64,000 nucleotides of DNA from Nocardia panacis (lineage in GTDB: Bacteria; Actinomycetota; Actinomycetes; Mycobacteriales; Mycobacteriaceae): contig NZ_QZFU01000036.1 of NCBI RefSeq assembly GCF_003598715.1, positions 124,001 to 188,000 of the forward strand, read 5' to 3'. Below, in pieces: positions 27,135-36,352 of the stretch. The notes beneath the pieces were generated by a model. The model had not been told where the DNA came from, did no database searches, and saw only the letters and a list, made by a program, of their open reading frames with translations. Both the position numbers and the translations under genes were made by a program. Each line of letters starts with the position of its first letter. The first letter of the stretch is position 1.

Positions 27135-29555
27135 ATGACCGATGCGCGCGAGGACGGCTTCGCGACTGCGGTGCGCGAACAACCACCGACCGATGCCGAA
27201 CTCGCCGATATCGACATGTGGTGGCGGGCGGCGAACTATCTGTCGGTCGGGCAGATATTCCTCATGGACAACCCGCTGCTGCGCGAACCACTGCGACCCG
27301 AACACATCAAGCCGCGGCTGCTCGGCCACTGGGGCACCACACCGGGGCTGAATTTCATTTACGCGCACCTGAATCGGGTCATCGCCGCACGCGACCTCGA
27401 CATGATCTACATAATGGGGCCGGGACACGGCGGCCCCGGCCCGGTCGCCGCCGCTTGGCTCGAGGGCACCTACAGCGAGGTGTATCCGGAGATATCGCAG
27501 GACGCGATCGGCATGCGGCGGCTGTTCACCCAGTTCTCGTTTCCCGGCGGCATCCCCAGTCATGTCGCCCCCGAGACGCCCGGATCCATTCACGAAGGCG
27601 GCGAACTGGGCTATTCGCTGTCGCACGCCCACGGCGCGGCCTTCGACAATCCGGACCTGATCGTGGCCGCCGTGGTCGGCGACGGAGAGGCCGAGACCGG
27701 ACCGCTCGCCACCGGCTGGCATGCGACGAAATTCGTCGACCCGCGCCGCGACGGCGCGGTGCTGCCGATCCTGCACCTCAACGGCTACAAGATCGCCAAT
27801 CCGACCGTGCTCGCGCGGATCGACCGCGACGAGCTCGCCCAGCTCCTGCGCGGCTACGGCTACCTCCCGTACCTCGTCGAGGGCGCCGAACCCGAGCAGA
27901 TGCACCGCGGCTTCGCCGCGACGCTGGACCGCTGCCTGCAGGAGATCGCCGACATCCAGCGCCGCGCCAGGTCCGGTGGCGACGCCACCAGGCCGCGCTG
28001 GCCGATGATCGTGCTCGCCTCACCGAAGGGCTGGACCGGACCGGCCGAGGTCGACGGACTGAAGGTCGAGAACTATTGGCGCGCACACCAGGTCCCGTTC
28101 GCCGACGCGCGCAGCGAGGCGCACCGCACCGTGCTGGAACACTGGATGCGCGGTTACCGGCCCGAGGAACTATTCGATGCCGCAGGCGCGCCCGTCGCGC
28201 GCATCCGCGACCTGCACCCGGCGGGCGACCGGCGCATGAGCGCCAACCCGCACGCCAACGGCGGACCGCTCGTGCGCGGACTGGATCTGCCGGACTTCCG
28301 CGACTACGCGACGCCGGTCGACCAGCCGGGGGTGGCGATGGCCGAGTCCACCCGCATCCTCGGCGGCTTCCTGCGCGATGTCATGGCCGCGAATATGACG
28401 ACCTTCCGCATGTTCTCCCCCGACGAGAACAACTCCAACCGGCTCGACGCGGTCCTGCAAACCACCGACCGCACCTGGAACGCGCCCACCCTGCCCACCG
28501 ACGATCATCTGGCCATCGACGGCCGCGTCATGGAGATCCTGTCCGAGCACACCTGTCAGGGCTGGCTGGAAGGCTACCTGCTCACCGGACGGCACGGCCT
28601 GTTCTCCTGCTACGAGGCGTTCGCGCACATTGTCGACTCGATGTTCAACCAGCACGCCAAATGGCTGCGCACCACCAACCGCATCCCGTGGCGGCGGCCG
28701 ATCCCCTCGCTGAACTATCTGCTCACCTCCCATGTCTGGCGTCAGGATCACAATGGCTTCTCCCACCAGGATCCCGGCTTCATCGACCATGTGGTGAACA
28801 AGAAATCCGAGGTCATCCGGGTCTACCTGCCGCCGGACGCCAACACCCTGCTCTCGGTCGCCGACCACTGCCTGCGCAGCCGCCAGTACGTCAACGTCAT
28901 CGTCGCGGGCAAACAACCTCAGCCCCAGTATCTTTCGATGGAAGACGCGATCGTCCACTGCACCAAGGGCATCGGCCGCTGGGAATGGGCCTGCACCGAC
29001 GCGGGCGCCCACCCCGACGTGGTCATGGCCTGCGCGGGCGACGTGCCGACCATGGAAACCCTCGCTGCCGTCGACCTGCTCGGAAATCTCTTCCCGGACC
29101 TGAGGATTCGCGTCATCAACGTCGTCGATCTGATGCGTCTGCAGGACGACCGCGATCACCCGCACGGCCTGTCCGACCGCGCCTTCGACACGCTGTTCAC
29201 CGCCGACACCCCGGTCGTGTTCGCCTACCACGGCTACCCCTGGCTCATCCACCGCCTCACCTACCACCGCGCGGGCCACGACAACTTCCACGTCCGCGGC
29301 TACCTCGAAGAGGGCACCACCACAACACCTTTCGACATGTGCGTCCGCAACCGCATCGACCGCTACCACCTCGCCATCGACGTCATCGACCGCGTCCCCC
29401 ACCTCCTGCCCGCCGCCGCCCACACCCGAGAACACCTCCAGAACAAGCTCATCCAACATCACGGCTACATCCGCGAACACGGCGAGGATCCCCCCGAGAT
29501 CGCCGAATGGCACTGGCCCGAGACCCCCTCGAGCACCCGCACCAGCCAAAGTTGA
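27135..29555 (+). CDS. xfp: phosphoketolase (xylulose-5-P/fructose-6-P phosphoketolase)
   Basis: 806 residues from ATG 27135 (GAGGG upstream; ATGs at 27126 and 27108 are also in frame). Full-length family match: MWWRAANYLSVGQIFL, LLGHWGTTPGLNFIYAHLNR, GPGHGGPGPVAAAWLEGTY, thiamine-diphosphate site GDGEAETGPLATGW and FSHQDPGFIDHVVNK. It splits ketose phosphates to acetyl phosphate plus triose or tetrose phosphate. Looks like ordinary carbon metabolism; a link with the E1/E2 loading system at 56-61 kb is only a thought. Confidence 0.95.
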   Translation: MTDAREDGFATAVREQPPTDAELADIDMWWRAANYLSVGQIFLMDNPLLREPLRPEHIKPRLLGHWGTTPGLNFIYAHLNRVIAARDLDMIYIMGPGHGGPGPVAAAWLEGTYSEVYPEISQDAIGMRRLFTQFSFPGGIPSHVAPETPGSIHEGGELGYSLSHAHGAAFDNPDLIVAAVVGDGEAETGPLATGWHATKFVDPRRDGAVLPILHLNGYKIANPTVLARIDRDELAQLLRGYGYLPYLVEGAEPEQMHRGFAATLDRCLQEIADIQRRARSGGDATRPRWPMIVLASPKGWTGPAEVDGLKVENYWRAHQVPFADARSEAHRTVLEHWMRGYRPEELFDAAGAPVARIRDLHPAGDRRMSANPHANGGPLVRGLDLPDFRDYATPVDQPGVAMAESTRILGGFLRDVMAANMTTFRMFSPDENNSNRLDAVLQTTDRTWNAPTLPTDDHLAIDGRVMEILSEHTCQGWLEGYLLTGRHGLFSCYEAFAHIVDSMFNQHAKWLRTTNRIPWRRPIPSLNYLLTSHVWRQDHNGFSHQDPGFIDHVVNKKSEVIRVYLPPDANTLLSVADHCLRSRQYVNVIVAGKQPQPQYLSMEDAIVHCTKGIGRWEWACTDAGAHPDVVMACAGDVPTMETLAAVDLLGNLFPDLRIRVINVVDLMRLQDDRDHPHGLSDRAFDTLFTADTPVVFAYHGYPWLIHRLTYHRAGHDNFHVRGYLEEGTTTTPFDMCVRNRIDRYHLAIDVIDRVPHLLPAAAHTREHLQNKLIQHHGYIREHGEDPPEIAEWHWPETPSSTRTSQS

Positions 29556-29581
29556 TGCGGGTCCGCGCGAGAACTGCTCCC

Positions 29582-31018
29582 TCAGCCGTGCGGCAGAGTT
29601 GGGGGTGGGTTGGGTGTGGGCTTGGGAAGTTCCTGCAGTTCGCCCGGAATATGTCCGGTCACCTTCGGGACGTGGCCAGGTTGGCGGTCGGTCTGGCTGA
29701 GCATATTCGGGTCGTCCGGGTAGTGCGGAACCTGGGCGACCACGCTCGGCGCTTCCTTACCGATATGGGTGTTCTCGCCGCGCGGCAGGTTCTCGAGCGG
29801 CCCCCAGGGGGACATCGTCGCCTGCCGGGAGATCAGCGTCGTGGTGGTCCCGTCCGGCTTGTACTGGTAGCCCTCGACACTGGGATAGGAGGTGACACTC
29901 CCGCCCGCGGCGATATTGCCCCGGCCCGTCGGCGTCAGGGTCATATCACCCATGACGGGAAAGAATTCCGCGCCGGGCGGGGCGAGTGCGTCCGTCCCCT
30001 CGTAGTGGATGGCCAGCGAACCGTCGTTGCCCTGCACCGCCCGGACGGTGGGATCACCGGCGCGGATCCTGCCGTCTTCGCCGATCGTCGGATTCTGTCT
30101 GCCGACAAGGATGCCGTTGTCCATATCGGCATAGAACGAGACCCTGGATTCTTCCGCGGACACTGTTGAGGACGGGCCGCGATTGTCCCCCTTGTTCTCA
30201 GGGAAGAAACCGTCGAATCCCACATTGTCGAAGAGGTTGAAGACGTTGTGCACATCGGCGGACGGGATGTACATGTTCTGCCGGTACACCCCCGCACCGG
30301 TGATCGGATCGAACATGACGGTGGTGATATTGGCCTTGACGCCTTGGTATTTCGGGTCGTAGGTGTGCGGGTCCAGCGCATCGGCCATCCGCCAGTCGTT
30401 CTCGGAGAGCGGATCACGATGGTAGGCGGCGCGGAACGCGGCGAGCTGGTTGGCGCGACGGTCGAGTTCGTTCTCGCCCGGCGCACCCGGTGGCGTCAGG
30501 GGAAGCTGCCCGTCCGCGCCTTCGATCAGGACGGCGAGGTCCTGATCGAATCGGGTGGCGGCGGCGACGATATTGTGCACGCGGGCTTGCAGGTTCGCGA
30601 TCAGCGTTTGCCGCGCATTGTCGAACGGCACATGTAATTTCTCGGTGACGATACCGGCGGGATCTATGGTGAGGAAACACGCGTCGGCTTCCTGCTGAAG
30701 GTCGAGCGCGTCCTTCTTCAGCGCGACGCCCTCTTCGTAGCAGTGCAGCGCGGCCGTGCCGACCTGCGACACCTCGTGACGGTGACTGTCGATATCCACC
30801 CTGGTTTTTCCGACCGAATCCTGGGCGGCCTTCGCCGCCGGACCGTCCCAGGTGTGCAGGGTATTCAAGCCGTGCAGCGTTTCGTGCAGATCGGCGCACG
30901 AACCATTGGCCGAATTGCAGATACGGAATATTTGCTGCAATTGTTCCGGATCGAAGCCGAGTACATCGCGGAAGGAGAGCGCCGCCGCACCCCCGCCATC
31001 CGGCGCCAACGAGACCAT
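29582..31018 (-). CDS. large WXG-like protein of unknown function, ESX-associated
   Basis: 478 residues from ATG 31018, four nucleotides after the stop of the EspC-like gene. The N-terminal third is alpha-helical with a WDG turn (LHTWDGPAAKAAQDSVG), like long WXG100-type substrates. The remainder (about residues 200-430) is beta-rich and is followed by a proline-rich tail (PKPTPNPPPTLPHG). No signal peptide. The pairing with a short EspC-like partner fits a type VII secretion substrate pair; the C-terminal part is not recognised. Confidence 0.65.
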   Translation of the reverse strand: MVSLAPDGGGAAALSFRDVLGFDPEQLQQIFRICNSANGSCADLHETLHGLNTLHTWDGPAAKAAQDSVGKTRVDIDSHRHEVSQVGTAALHCYEEGVALKKDALDLQQEADACFLTIDPAGIVTEKLHVPFDNARQTLIANLQARVHNIVAAATRFDQDLAVLIEGADGQLPLTPPGAPGENELDRRANQLAAFRAAYHRDPLSENDWRMADALDPHTYDPKYQGVKANITTVMFDPITGAGVYRQNMYIPSADVHNVFNLFDNVGFDGFFPENKGDNRGPSSTVSAEESRVSFYADMDNGILVGRQNPTIGEDGRIRAGDPTVRAVQGNDGSLAIHYEGTDALAPPGAEFFPVMGDMTLTPTGRGNIAAGGSVTSYPSVEGYQYKPDGTTTTLISRQATMSPWGPLENLPRGENTHIGKEAPSVVAQVPHYPDDPNMLSQTDRQPGHVPKVTGHIPGELQELPKPTPNPPPTLPHG

Positions 31019-31022
31019 CGTA

Positions 31023-31379
31023 TCAACCCCGCCCGCCGGCTTTCTCGATGCCTGCCCGCCCCTTGTCTTCCGCGGCCCGGTATTCGATCGCGCTCGAATG
31101 CAGTGTGCGCCCATGGCCTTCGACCCGGTGCACCATATGCTCCGTCCGCGCCCGCCAGTCTTCGACCTTGTTCATCAACGCCGCACGAGTCGCGCCGAAT
31201 ACCGTGCTGGAATAGTCTTCCAGGTCGGTATGGTGCCTGGCGAAGTTCTCGTCGGCATCCGAGGCCGCCGTGGTGAACCGATGCCCGATGACATGCAGAT
31301 CGCCGGGACTGACCTCGATTGTCTTGTCGCCGGCACTCTCCGATGGAATACCGAACGAATTATCCCCGATTCCAACCAT
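31023..31379 (-). CDS. EspC-like (DUF2580) ESX secretion-associated protein
   Basis: 118 residues from ATG 31379, which has GGAAGG at a good distance; an ATG at 31406 lies inside a tRNA-like stretch and has a poorly spaced ribosome-binding site. The IEVSPGDLHVIGHRFTTAA start and the C-terminal SSAIEYRAAEDKGRAGI (the YxxxD-like tail) match the EspC family, helical-hairpin partners of type VII secretion. Translationally close to the large protein gene at 29582-31018. Confidence 0.7.
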   Translation of the reverse strand: MVGIGDNSFGIPSESAGDKTIEVSPGDLHVIGHRFTTAASDADENFARHHTDLEDYSSTVFGATRAALMNKVEDWRARTEHMVHRVEGHGRTLHSSAIEYRAAEDKGRAGIEKAGGRG

Positions 31380-31388
31380 TTCCGGTGG

Positions 31389-31428
31389 CCTTCCAACGAA
31401 AGGCATTCTCCCACTGAGCTATCCCTCC
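31389..31428 (-). other. tRNA-like remnant (D-arm plus anticodon-arm-like hairpin)
   Basis: On the minus strand the segment starts GGAGGGATAGCTCAGTGGGA, which is the acceptor/D-arm pattern of bacterial tRNAs, and continues into GCCTT-7 nt-AAGGC, a perfect 5-bp stem with a 7-nt loop containing GTT at the anticodon position. The loop has C instead of U33, and no T-arm or matching 3' acceptor strand follows. It is not a functional tRNA; it may be a decayed tRNA or an att remnant, or chance. Apart from this, the 31380-31685 gap shows no gene. Confidence 0.35.
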
Positions 31429-31685
31429 GGTTGGCCATTGTAGCCGAGCCGTGCACACTGCGGCCATATTTGTCGGAACTCGACCTCGAATGCCGGAATT
31501 CGCCGAATTGTCGGAATTAACTCTCGAATGGCTGTGCGGCGCGGCGATTCGGCAATGCTCGCGCGAAACGGGCGGATCGAGGTCATGCTCATGGCCGAGG
31601 CAGACGTCGATCGGCGTGAGTATCAGGGCTCGGACCAGGGTTATCCCCGATGACAACCATGCCGCCGTGCGGCCAGGATGGCCGG

Positions 31686-32321
31686 GTGAAACCATCTGGC
31701 GTGCTGGTTGTTTCGGCATCTCTATGCTTCTGCGGATACGGCGCGATCCGGCTCGTCGGCAAGGCGAGTGGGCACTACGGACCCGGCATCGCCTGGCAGG
31801 CAGCGCATTTGGCCGGATTGGCCGCGCTGGCGCTTTTCGTCCCGGTGGTGCTCGGCCTCGGTCGCGGACTGCCGCGCGGCCCGGTCCGGACCGGCGTGCT
31901 GTCGGTGCCCCTCATGGGATCGGCCGCCGCCATCATCCAGTTCGGTATCGATATCGTCTTCGCCGTCCTGGCGCCGGACGCCACCCGAATGACGACGCTC
32001 TACCGCGATTTCTCGGCGATTCCGGGTGTCAGCGCGGTTGTCTACACGGTGGGGCCGCAACTTTTCTATGCGGGCCTGGTCTTGCTGGTGGTGCTGCTCG
32101 TCCGAGTGGGCCGCCTGCCATGGTGGAGCGCAGTGGTATTGGTGGTGAGCGTGCTGTTGTCCATCGTCTCGCTGGATCTGCTTCCGATCACGAGCCTCGG
32201 TATTCTCGGTGCTTTGCTACCCGCAGGCCGGCTGAGCGACGAGCACACCGGACCCCGCACACGAATTCCCGATGCCGAACTCGATCCCGTTCCGTTGGAA
32301 CAGCATCCCGGCCACGCATAG
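31686..32321 (+). CDS. integral membrane protein of unknown function
   Basis: 211 residues from GTG 31686 with AGGATGG upstream (ATG 31650 is an in-frame alternative). About six hydrophobic segments: LVVSASLCFCGYGAI, LAGLAALALFVPVVLGL, PLMGSAAAIIQFGIDIVFAV, VYTVGPQLFYAGLVLLVVLL, WWSAVVLVVSVLLSIV. Short charged C-terminus. No family motif recognised; it stands alone between the ESX pair and the dehydrogenase operon. Confidence 0.65.
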   Translation: MKPSGVLVVSASLCFCGYGAIRLVGKASGHYGPGIAWQAAHLAGLAALALFVPVVLGLGRGLPRGPVRTGVLSVPLMGSAAAIIQFGIDIVFAVLAPDATRMTTLYRDFSAIPGVSAVVYTVGPQLFYAGLVLLVVLLVRVGRLPWWSAVVLVVSVLLSIVSLDLLPITSLGILGALLPAGRLSDEHTGPRTRIPDAELDPVPLEQHPGHA

Positions 32322-32397
32322 CATCCGCGAGTCGCACTGCGCCACATCCCGATGCGGGCGGATATGACGGCGTCGGTCGGCTGGTCTTGTCGTGCGG

Positions 32398-34236
32398 TCA
32401 GATTCGGCCCAGCGCGGCGATCGGGCTCTCGATGTAGTCGGCCAGCAGCCGCAGGAACCCCTCCGCCGAATCGGCATCGCATACGCGCTGGTCGAAGGTC
32501 AGCGAGAGACGGGTGATCTTGCGGAGGGTCATTTCTCCGCCGACCGCCCACGGGCGATCGACAATGCGACCGATCCCCAGCAGGGGCGCATCGGGATTCG
32601 CGGCGGTCGCGGTCGAGCCGTCCATGCCGGACGCCCCGTAGTTGTCGATCGTGAAAGTGCCGCCGGTGAGTCGGTCGGCCGGGATCGTTCCGGAGTCGGC
32701 AAGCGCGAGCACATCCCGCAGCTGGGTGGACAGTTCGACGGTGGTCATCGCATCGGCTCGCTCGAGCACCGGGACGACCCGGCCGTGCGGCGTTCGCGCG
32801 ACAATCCCGAGATTCACCCGGTCGAACCGTACGATCTCGCCGCGCTCGATGTCCACGACCGCGTTCAGCTCCGGATACTGCCGCAGTGCGGCAATGGCGA
32901 GCCGCGCCGGCAGGGCGGGCAGACCGATCCGCTCGCCGCGGGGCAACGCCGCGTTGATCACGCGCCGCGCCCGCAGCAGTTCGGTGGCATCCACGTCCAG
33001 CCAGGTGGTCGCGTCCGGAATCTCGCGGCGACTCGTGGACAGCCTGTCGGCGATCACCTTTCGCACGCCCGCGAGCGGAATCCGCTGCGCGACAAACCCG
33101 AAGGCCGCCGCCACCCTGGATCGCCCACCGGCGCCGGACGCTCGGCCATCGGCACCGCCCGACCCCGCCACTGCCCCGGCCGAATTCGCCACAGCCCCGG
33201 CCGAATCGCCTGCATGCCCGTTCAAGGCCGCCGTAGCAGGAACCGAATCCGAAGCACCACGCTTCGAATCCGATACGGCGCTGGGCGAATCGACGGCGGC
33301 ATCGCCAGAACCCACCACAGCGCCACCCCGATCCGCCGCAGTCGCGGACGCGCCCGCCAGTGCGTCATTCGAATCCGATGCGGCACCACGCGAATCCGAT
33401 GCGGTGCCACGTGAATCCGCCACAGCGCGGCCCGAACCCGGCGCAGCGCCTTCGGCGCCATTCGAATCCAGCCCGACGCCCCTGGCGCTCCCGGCGGCAC
33501 CACCATTCGAATCCACCGCTGCGGCGCCAGGCGAGCCTGCTCCCTCGGCGATCCCGATCCCAGCACCGGCACTCGCCGCGGCAACATCGGCTTCGGTGAT
33601 GACTCCGCCGACCCCGCTGCCCGAAACCGTACGCAGATCAACTCCTCGATCCCGCGCCGACTTCCGCACGGCAGGCGAAATAACCTGCGGCACACCATCA
33701 TCCGATCCAACACCGCCGGATCCCCGCGTGCCTGCCATCCCCCCCACCCGGCGCCGTCGCCTACGCGTTCCCGCGCTGGTCCCGTACCCGATCAGCACAT
33801 GACCCGACCCCGCCCGCTCCTCTTCTCGATACTGCTCGTACCTCTCCCCCGGAACGTGCGCGTCGAACGGCCTTCCAATCAGCCCATTGGCTGCGGATTC
33901 GACGCCGACGGTGATCAGCGGTGCGCCGACGGCCAGTGCCGAGTTCTCGGGCACGTGCAACTCGATGACGGTCCCCGCGAACGGAATCTGCACCTCGACC
34001 GTGGCGCGCGGCATCTGCACCACGACCACTTTCTGGCCGATGACCACCGTATCCCCGACCGCGACCCGCCACGCACGCACGACTCCCTCGACAAGACCCT
34101 CGCCGAAGTCAGGGAGGGTGAATACCTGCTCAGCGCGTTCGCCGGCGCCAATGATTCGCTCACTGCGTTCGCCAGTACCAACGTTTCGCTCACTGCGTTC
34201 GCCCGTATCCATGATTCGCTCACTGCGTTCGCTCAT
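32398..34236 (-). CDS. branched-chain 2-oxoacid dehydrogenase E2 with both key residues replaced
   Basis: 612 residues from ATG 34236, overlapping the E1 beta stop (ATGA). Order: repeat-encoded leader (about 1-40), lipoyl-type domain (about 40-120), peripheral-subunit-binding region (VISPAVRKSARDRGVDL), a very long Ala/Gly/Ser/Asp linker and the acyltransferase domain. Two essential positions are altered. The lipoyl DKA motif reads QMPRATVEV, so the lipoylated Lys is Arg. The catalytic DHRVxDG motif reads FDQRVCDAD, so the His is Gln. As written it should not carry or transfer an acyl group. E1 alpha and beta look normal; E3 is not nearby. Confidence 0.85.
   Translation of the reverse strand: MSERSERIMDTGERSERNVGTGERSERIIGAGERAEQVFTLPDFGEGLVEGVVRAWRVAVGDTVVIGQKVVVVQMPRATVEVQIPFAGTVIELHVPENSALAVGAPLITVGVESAANGLIGRPFDAHVPGERYEQYREEERAGSGHVLIGYGTSAGTRRRRRRVGGMAGTRGSGGVGSDDGVPQVISPAVRKSARDRGVDLRTVSGSGVGGVITEADVAAASAGAGIGIAEGAGSPGAAAVDSNGGAAGSARGVGLDSNGAEGAAPGSGRAVADSRGTASDSRGAASDSNDALAGASATAADRGGAVVGSGDAAVDSPSAVSDSKRGASDSVPATAALNGHAGDSAGAVANSAGAVAGSGGADGRASGAGGRSRVAAAFGFVAQRIPLAGVRKVIADRLSTSRREIPDATTWLDVDATELLRARRVINAALPRGERIGLPALPARLAIAALRQYPELNAVVDIERGEIVRFDRVNLGIVARTPHGRVVPVLERADAMTTVELSTQLRDVLALADSGTIPADRLTGGTFTIDNYGASGMDGSTATAANPDAPLLGIGRIVDRPWAVGGEMTLRKITRLSLTFDQRVCDADSAEGFLRLLADYIESPIAALGRI
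34125..34232 (-). repeat. 30-bp tandem repeats at the E2 5' end
   Basis: TTCGCTCACTGCGTTCGC occurs at 34155, 34185 and 34215, exactly 30 bp apart, with a degenerate fourth copy near 34125. On the coding strand they give repeated TGERSERI-like decapeptides that form the N-terminal leader of the E2 gene. The 30-bp phase keeps the frame. Confidence 0.85.
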
Positions 34237-35237
34237 GCCGACACCGTCCATCGTGGGTCCGGGACGTCGTCCCACTGCAGTCGCTCGACACTGTCGAGCA
34301 CCCGGTCGACGTCGGAGAGGTACAACTTTTCGAGTTTCGGTGCGGGATAGGGGACATCGAGTCCGCTGACGCGCAGCACGGGCGCCCGTAGCTGGTGGAA
34401 GCAACGTTCCTGTACACGCGCGGCGATCTCGGCGCCGACTCCGGCGAAGCCCTGTGCTTCCTGGATGACCACGCAGCGGCCGGTCTTGCGGACCGACGCC
34501 ATGACCGTCTCGTCATCGAACGGGACGATCGATCGCAGGTCGATGACTTCCAGGAACCGGCCGTCCTCGGCGGCGGCCCGCGCCGTGTCGAGCGCGACCG
34601 ACACCGACGGTCCGTACGCCACCAATGTCGCGTCCCGACCTTGCCTGCGCACCGCGGCTTTGCCGATCGGTTCACCGAGTCCGAGTTCGACATCCGCACT
34701 TTCGAAGTAGAGCCGTTTCGGTTCGAGGAAGATCACCGGGTCCGGATCCTCGATCGCACGGCGCAGCAAACCGTAGGCGTCGCCCACGGTCGCGGGCGTG
34801 ACGACCTGCAGACCGGGTGTGTGCGCGTAGTAGCCCTCGCTGGAGTCGCAGTGATGCTCTACGCCGCCGATACCTCCCGCGTAGGGCATGCGAATGACCA
34901 TGGGCATGGTGATGGCGCCCCTGCTGCGATTGCGGAGCTTCGCGACGTGCGAGACGATCTGTTCGAAGGCCGGGTAGGCGTATGCGTCGAATTGCATCTC
35001 CACCACCGGCCGGAATCCGCTCATCGCCATCCCGATCGCGAAGCCGACGATGCCCGCCTCGGCGACGGGGGTGTCGAAGCAGCGGTCGTCGCCGAAGCGT
35101 TCGGTCAACCCGTCGGTCACCCGGAAGACGCCGCCCAGCGCGCCGACGTCCTCACCGAAGATCACCACGTTCTCATCGGCGGCCAGCGCGTCGCGCAGCG
35201 CCTGATTGAGCGATTGGGCCATGGTCAGCATCGTCAT
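34233..35237 (-). CDS. bkdB: branched-chain 2-oxoacid dehydrogenase E1 beta subunit
   Basis: 334 residues from ATG 35237 (ATGA overlap with E1 alpha). Family match through GEDVGALGGVFRVTDGL, RCFDTPVAEAGIVGFAIGMA, MQFDAYAYPAFEQIVSHVAK and RMPYAGGIGGVEHHCDSSEG. Forms the alpha2beta2 TPP enzyme with the protein encoded at 35234-36352 to decarboxylate the 2-oxoacids of Val, Leu and Ile. Operon order E1 alpha, E1 beta, E2 is standard. Confidence 0.92.
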   Translation of the reverse strand: MTMLTMAQSLNQALRDALAADENVVIFGEDVGALGGVFRVTDGLTERFGDDRCFDTPVAEAGIVGFAIGMAMSGFRPVVEMQFDAYAYPAFEQIVSHVAKLRNRSRGAITMPMVIRMPYAGGIGGVEHHCDSSEGYYAHTPGLQVVTPATVGDAYGLLRRAIEDPDPVIFLEPKRLYFESADVELGLGEPIGKAAVRRQGRDATLVAYGPSVSVALDTARAAAEDGRFLEVIDLRSIVPFDDETVMASVRKTGRCVVIQEAQGFAGVGAEIAARVQERCFHQLRAPVLRVSGLDVPYPAPKLEKLYLSDVDRVLDSVERLQWDDVPDPRWTVSA

Positions 35238-36352
35238 CGCGACACCTCCTCGGATTCGGCGGCCAGTTCGGCGGCGACCTGCGCCTGCTGTTCGCGCAAT
35301 TGCGGTGTGGCGGTGGCGAAGACGTGCCGGAAAATATCGTCGGGGTCGGCGGGTCGTTCGGAGTGCATCGCGGCACGCACCGCCGCGGCGGTCTTGTCGG
35401 CCTCCTCCCGCACCCGGTCTACAGCGGCGTCGTCGAGCAGGCCGTGCGCGCGCAGGTAGGTTTCCAGGCGCGCGATCGGATCGCGGGACAGCCACCGCTC
35501 GACCTCGGCCGATTCCCGGTAGCGGGTGGCGTCGTCGGCGTTGGTGTGCGCCTCGAGGCGATAGGTGTGCGCCTCCACCAGTACCGGTCCGCGCCCTGCC
35601 CGCGCGTATTCGACGGCCGCGTCCAGCACCGCGAGCATGGCCATCGGATCGTTGCCGTCCACCTGTTCGGATCTGATTCCGTAGCCGACGCCCTTGTGCG
35701 CCAGCGACGGCGCGACGCTCTGCCGCGCCAGCGGCACGCTGATGGCGAACCCATTGTTCTGCACCAGGAACACCACCGGCGCGTGGAAGACCGCCGCGAA
35801 GTTCAGGCCCTCGTGGAAATCGCCCTCGCTGGTCGCACCGTCACCGCACAGTGCGAGCGCCACGGTCGGGTGGCCGCGTCTGCGCTCGGCATAGGCCAGT
35901 CCGGCGGCGTGCGGCAGCTGGGTGGCCAGCGGTGTGCACTGGGGTGCGGTCCGATAGACGGCGGGGTTGTAGCCGCAGTGCCAGTCGCCTGCGAGCAGAC
36001 CGAGCAGCGCGACCGGTTCGACGCCGCGCGCGCCGATGGCGACGGTGTCCCGATAGGTGGGGAACATCCAATCGGTGACCTCGAGGCACATCGCCGCCGC
36101 GATCTCGCAGGCTTCCTGCCCGCGCGAGGACGGGTAGACGGCCAATCGCCGCTCTTTGGTCAATGCGGTGGCCTGCAGGTCGAATGCCCTGCCCAGCACC
36201 ATTTTTCGATACATCTCGACGAGGCGGTCGGCGCTGGGGAGCGGATAGTTGGCCTTGCTGTCGACCGCTTCCCCCGAAGGGGTCAAATACTGGACGGCGC
36301 TGTCCGCAGGGAGGAATTCTCGGTACTCACCGGTGTGATCGACGAGAGGCAT
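35234..36352 (-). CDS. bkdA: branched-chain 2-oxoacid dehydrogenase E1 alpha subunit
   Basis: 372 residues from ATG 36352 with GGAGGTG upstream. The TPP motif is CGDGATSEGDFHEGLNFAAV through LVQNNGFAI; YPSSRGQEACEIAAAMCL and FPTYRDTVAIGARGV are typical. The phosphorylation-loop-like AHTNADDATRYR is present. First gene of the bkd operon, divergent from the XRE/TPR regulator with about 284 bp between the starts; no other gene or clear repeat was seen in that gap. Confidence 0.92.
   Translation of the reverse strand: MPLVDHTGEYREFLPADSAVQYLTPSGEAVDSKANYPLPSADRLVEMYRKMVLGRAFDLQATALTKERRLAVYPSSRGQEACEIAAAMCLEVTDWMFPTYRDTVAIGARGVEPVALLGLLAGDWHCGYNPAVYRTAPQCTPLATQLPHAAGLAYAERRRGHPTVALALCGDGATSEGDFHEGLNFAAVFHAPVVFLVQNNGFAISVPLARQSVAPSLAHKGVGYGIRSEQVDGNDPMAMLAVLDAAVEYARAGRGPVLVEAHTYRLEAHTNADDATRYRESAEVERWLSRDPIARLETYLRAHGLLDDAAVDRVREEADKTAAAVRAAMHSERPADPDDIFRHVFATATPQLREQQAQVAAELAAESEEVSR

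Noticed and set aside
27135..29555. Phosphoketolase as part of the E1/E2 loading pathway
   Set aside because: It is 27 kb away among unrelated genes, full length and typical; no sequence evidence for a link.
31300..31430. Functional tRNA-Asn gene
   Set aside because: No T-arm, no complementary acceptor strand, and C at position 33; only a 5' half is recognisable.
33100..33620. CRISPR-like or regulatory repeats in the E2 linker
   Set aside because: The GAATCC-rich repeats are irregular, in frame, and encode a low-complexity DSxGAA linker; no spacer structure.
32398..36352. bkd operon as the donor of acyl units for the PKS
   Set aside because: Possible in principle, but the E2 lacks key residues and nothing in the sequence ties the operon to the cluster.
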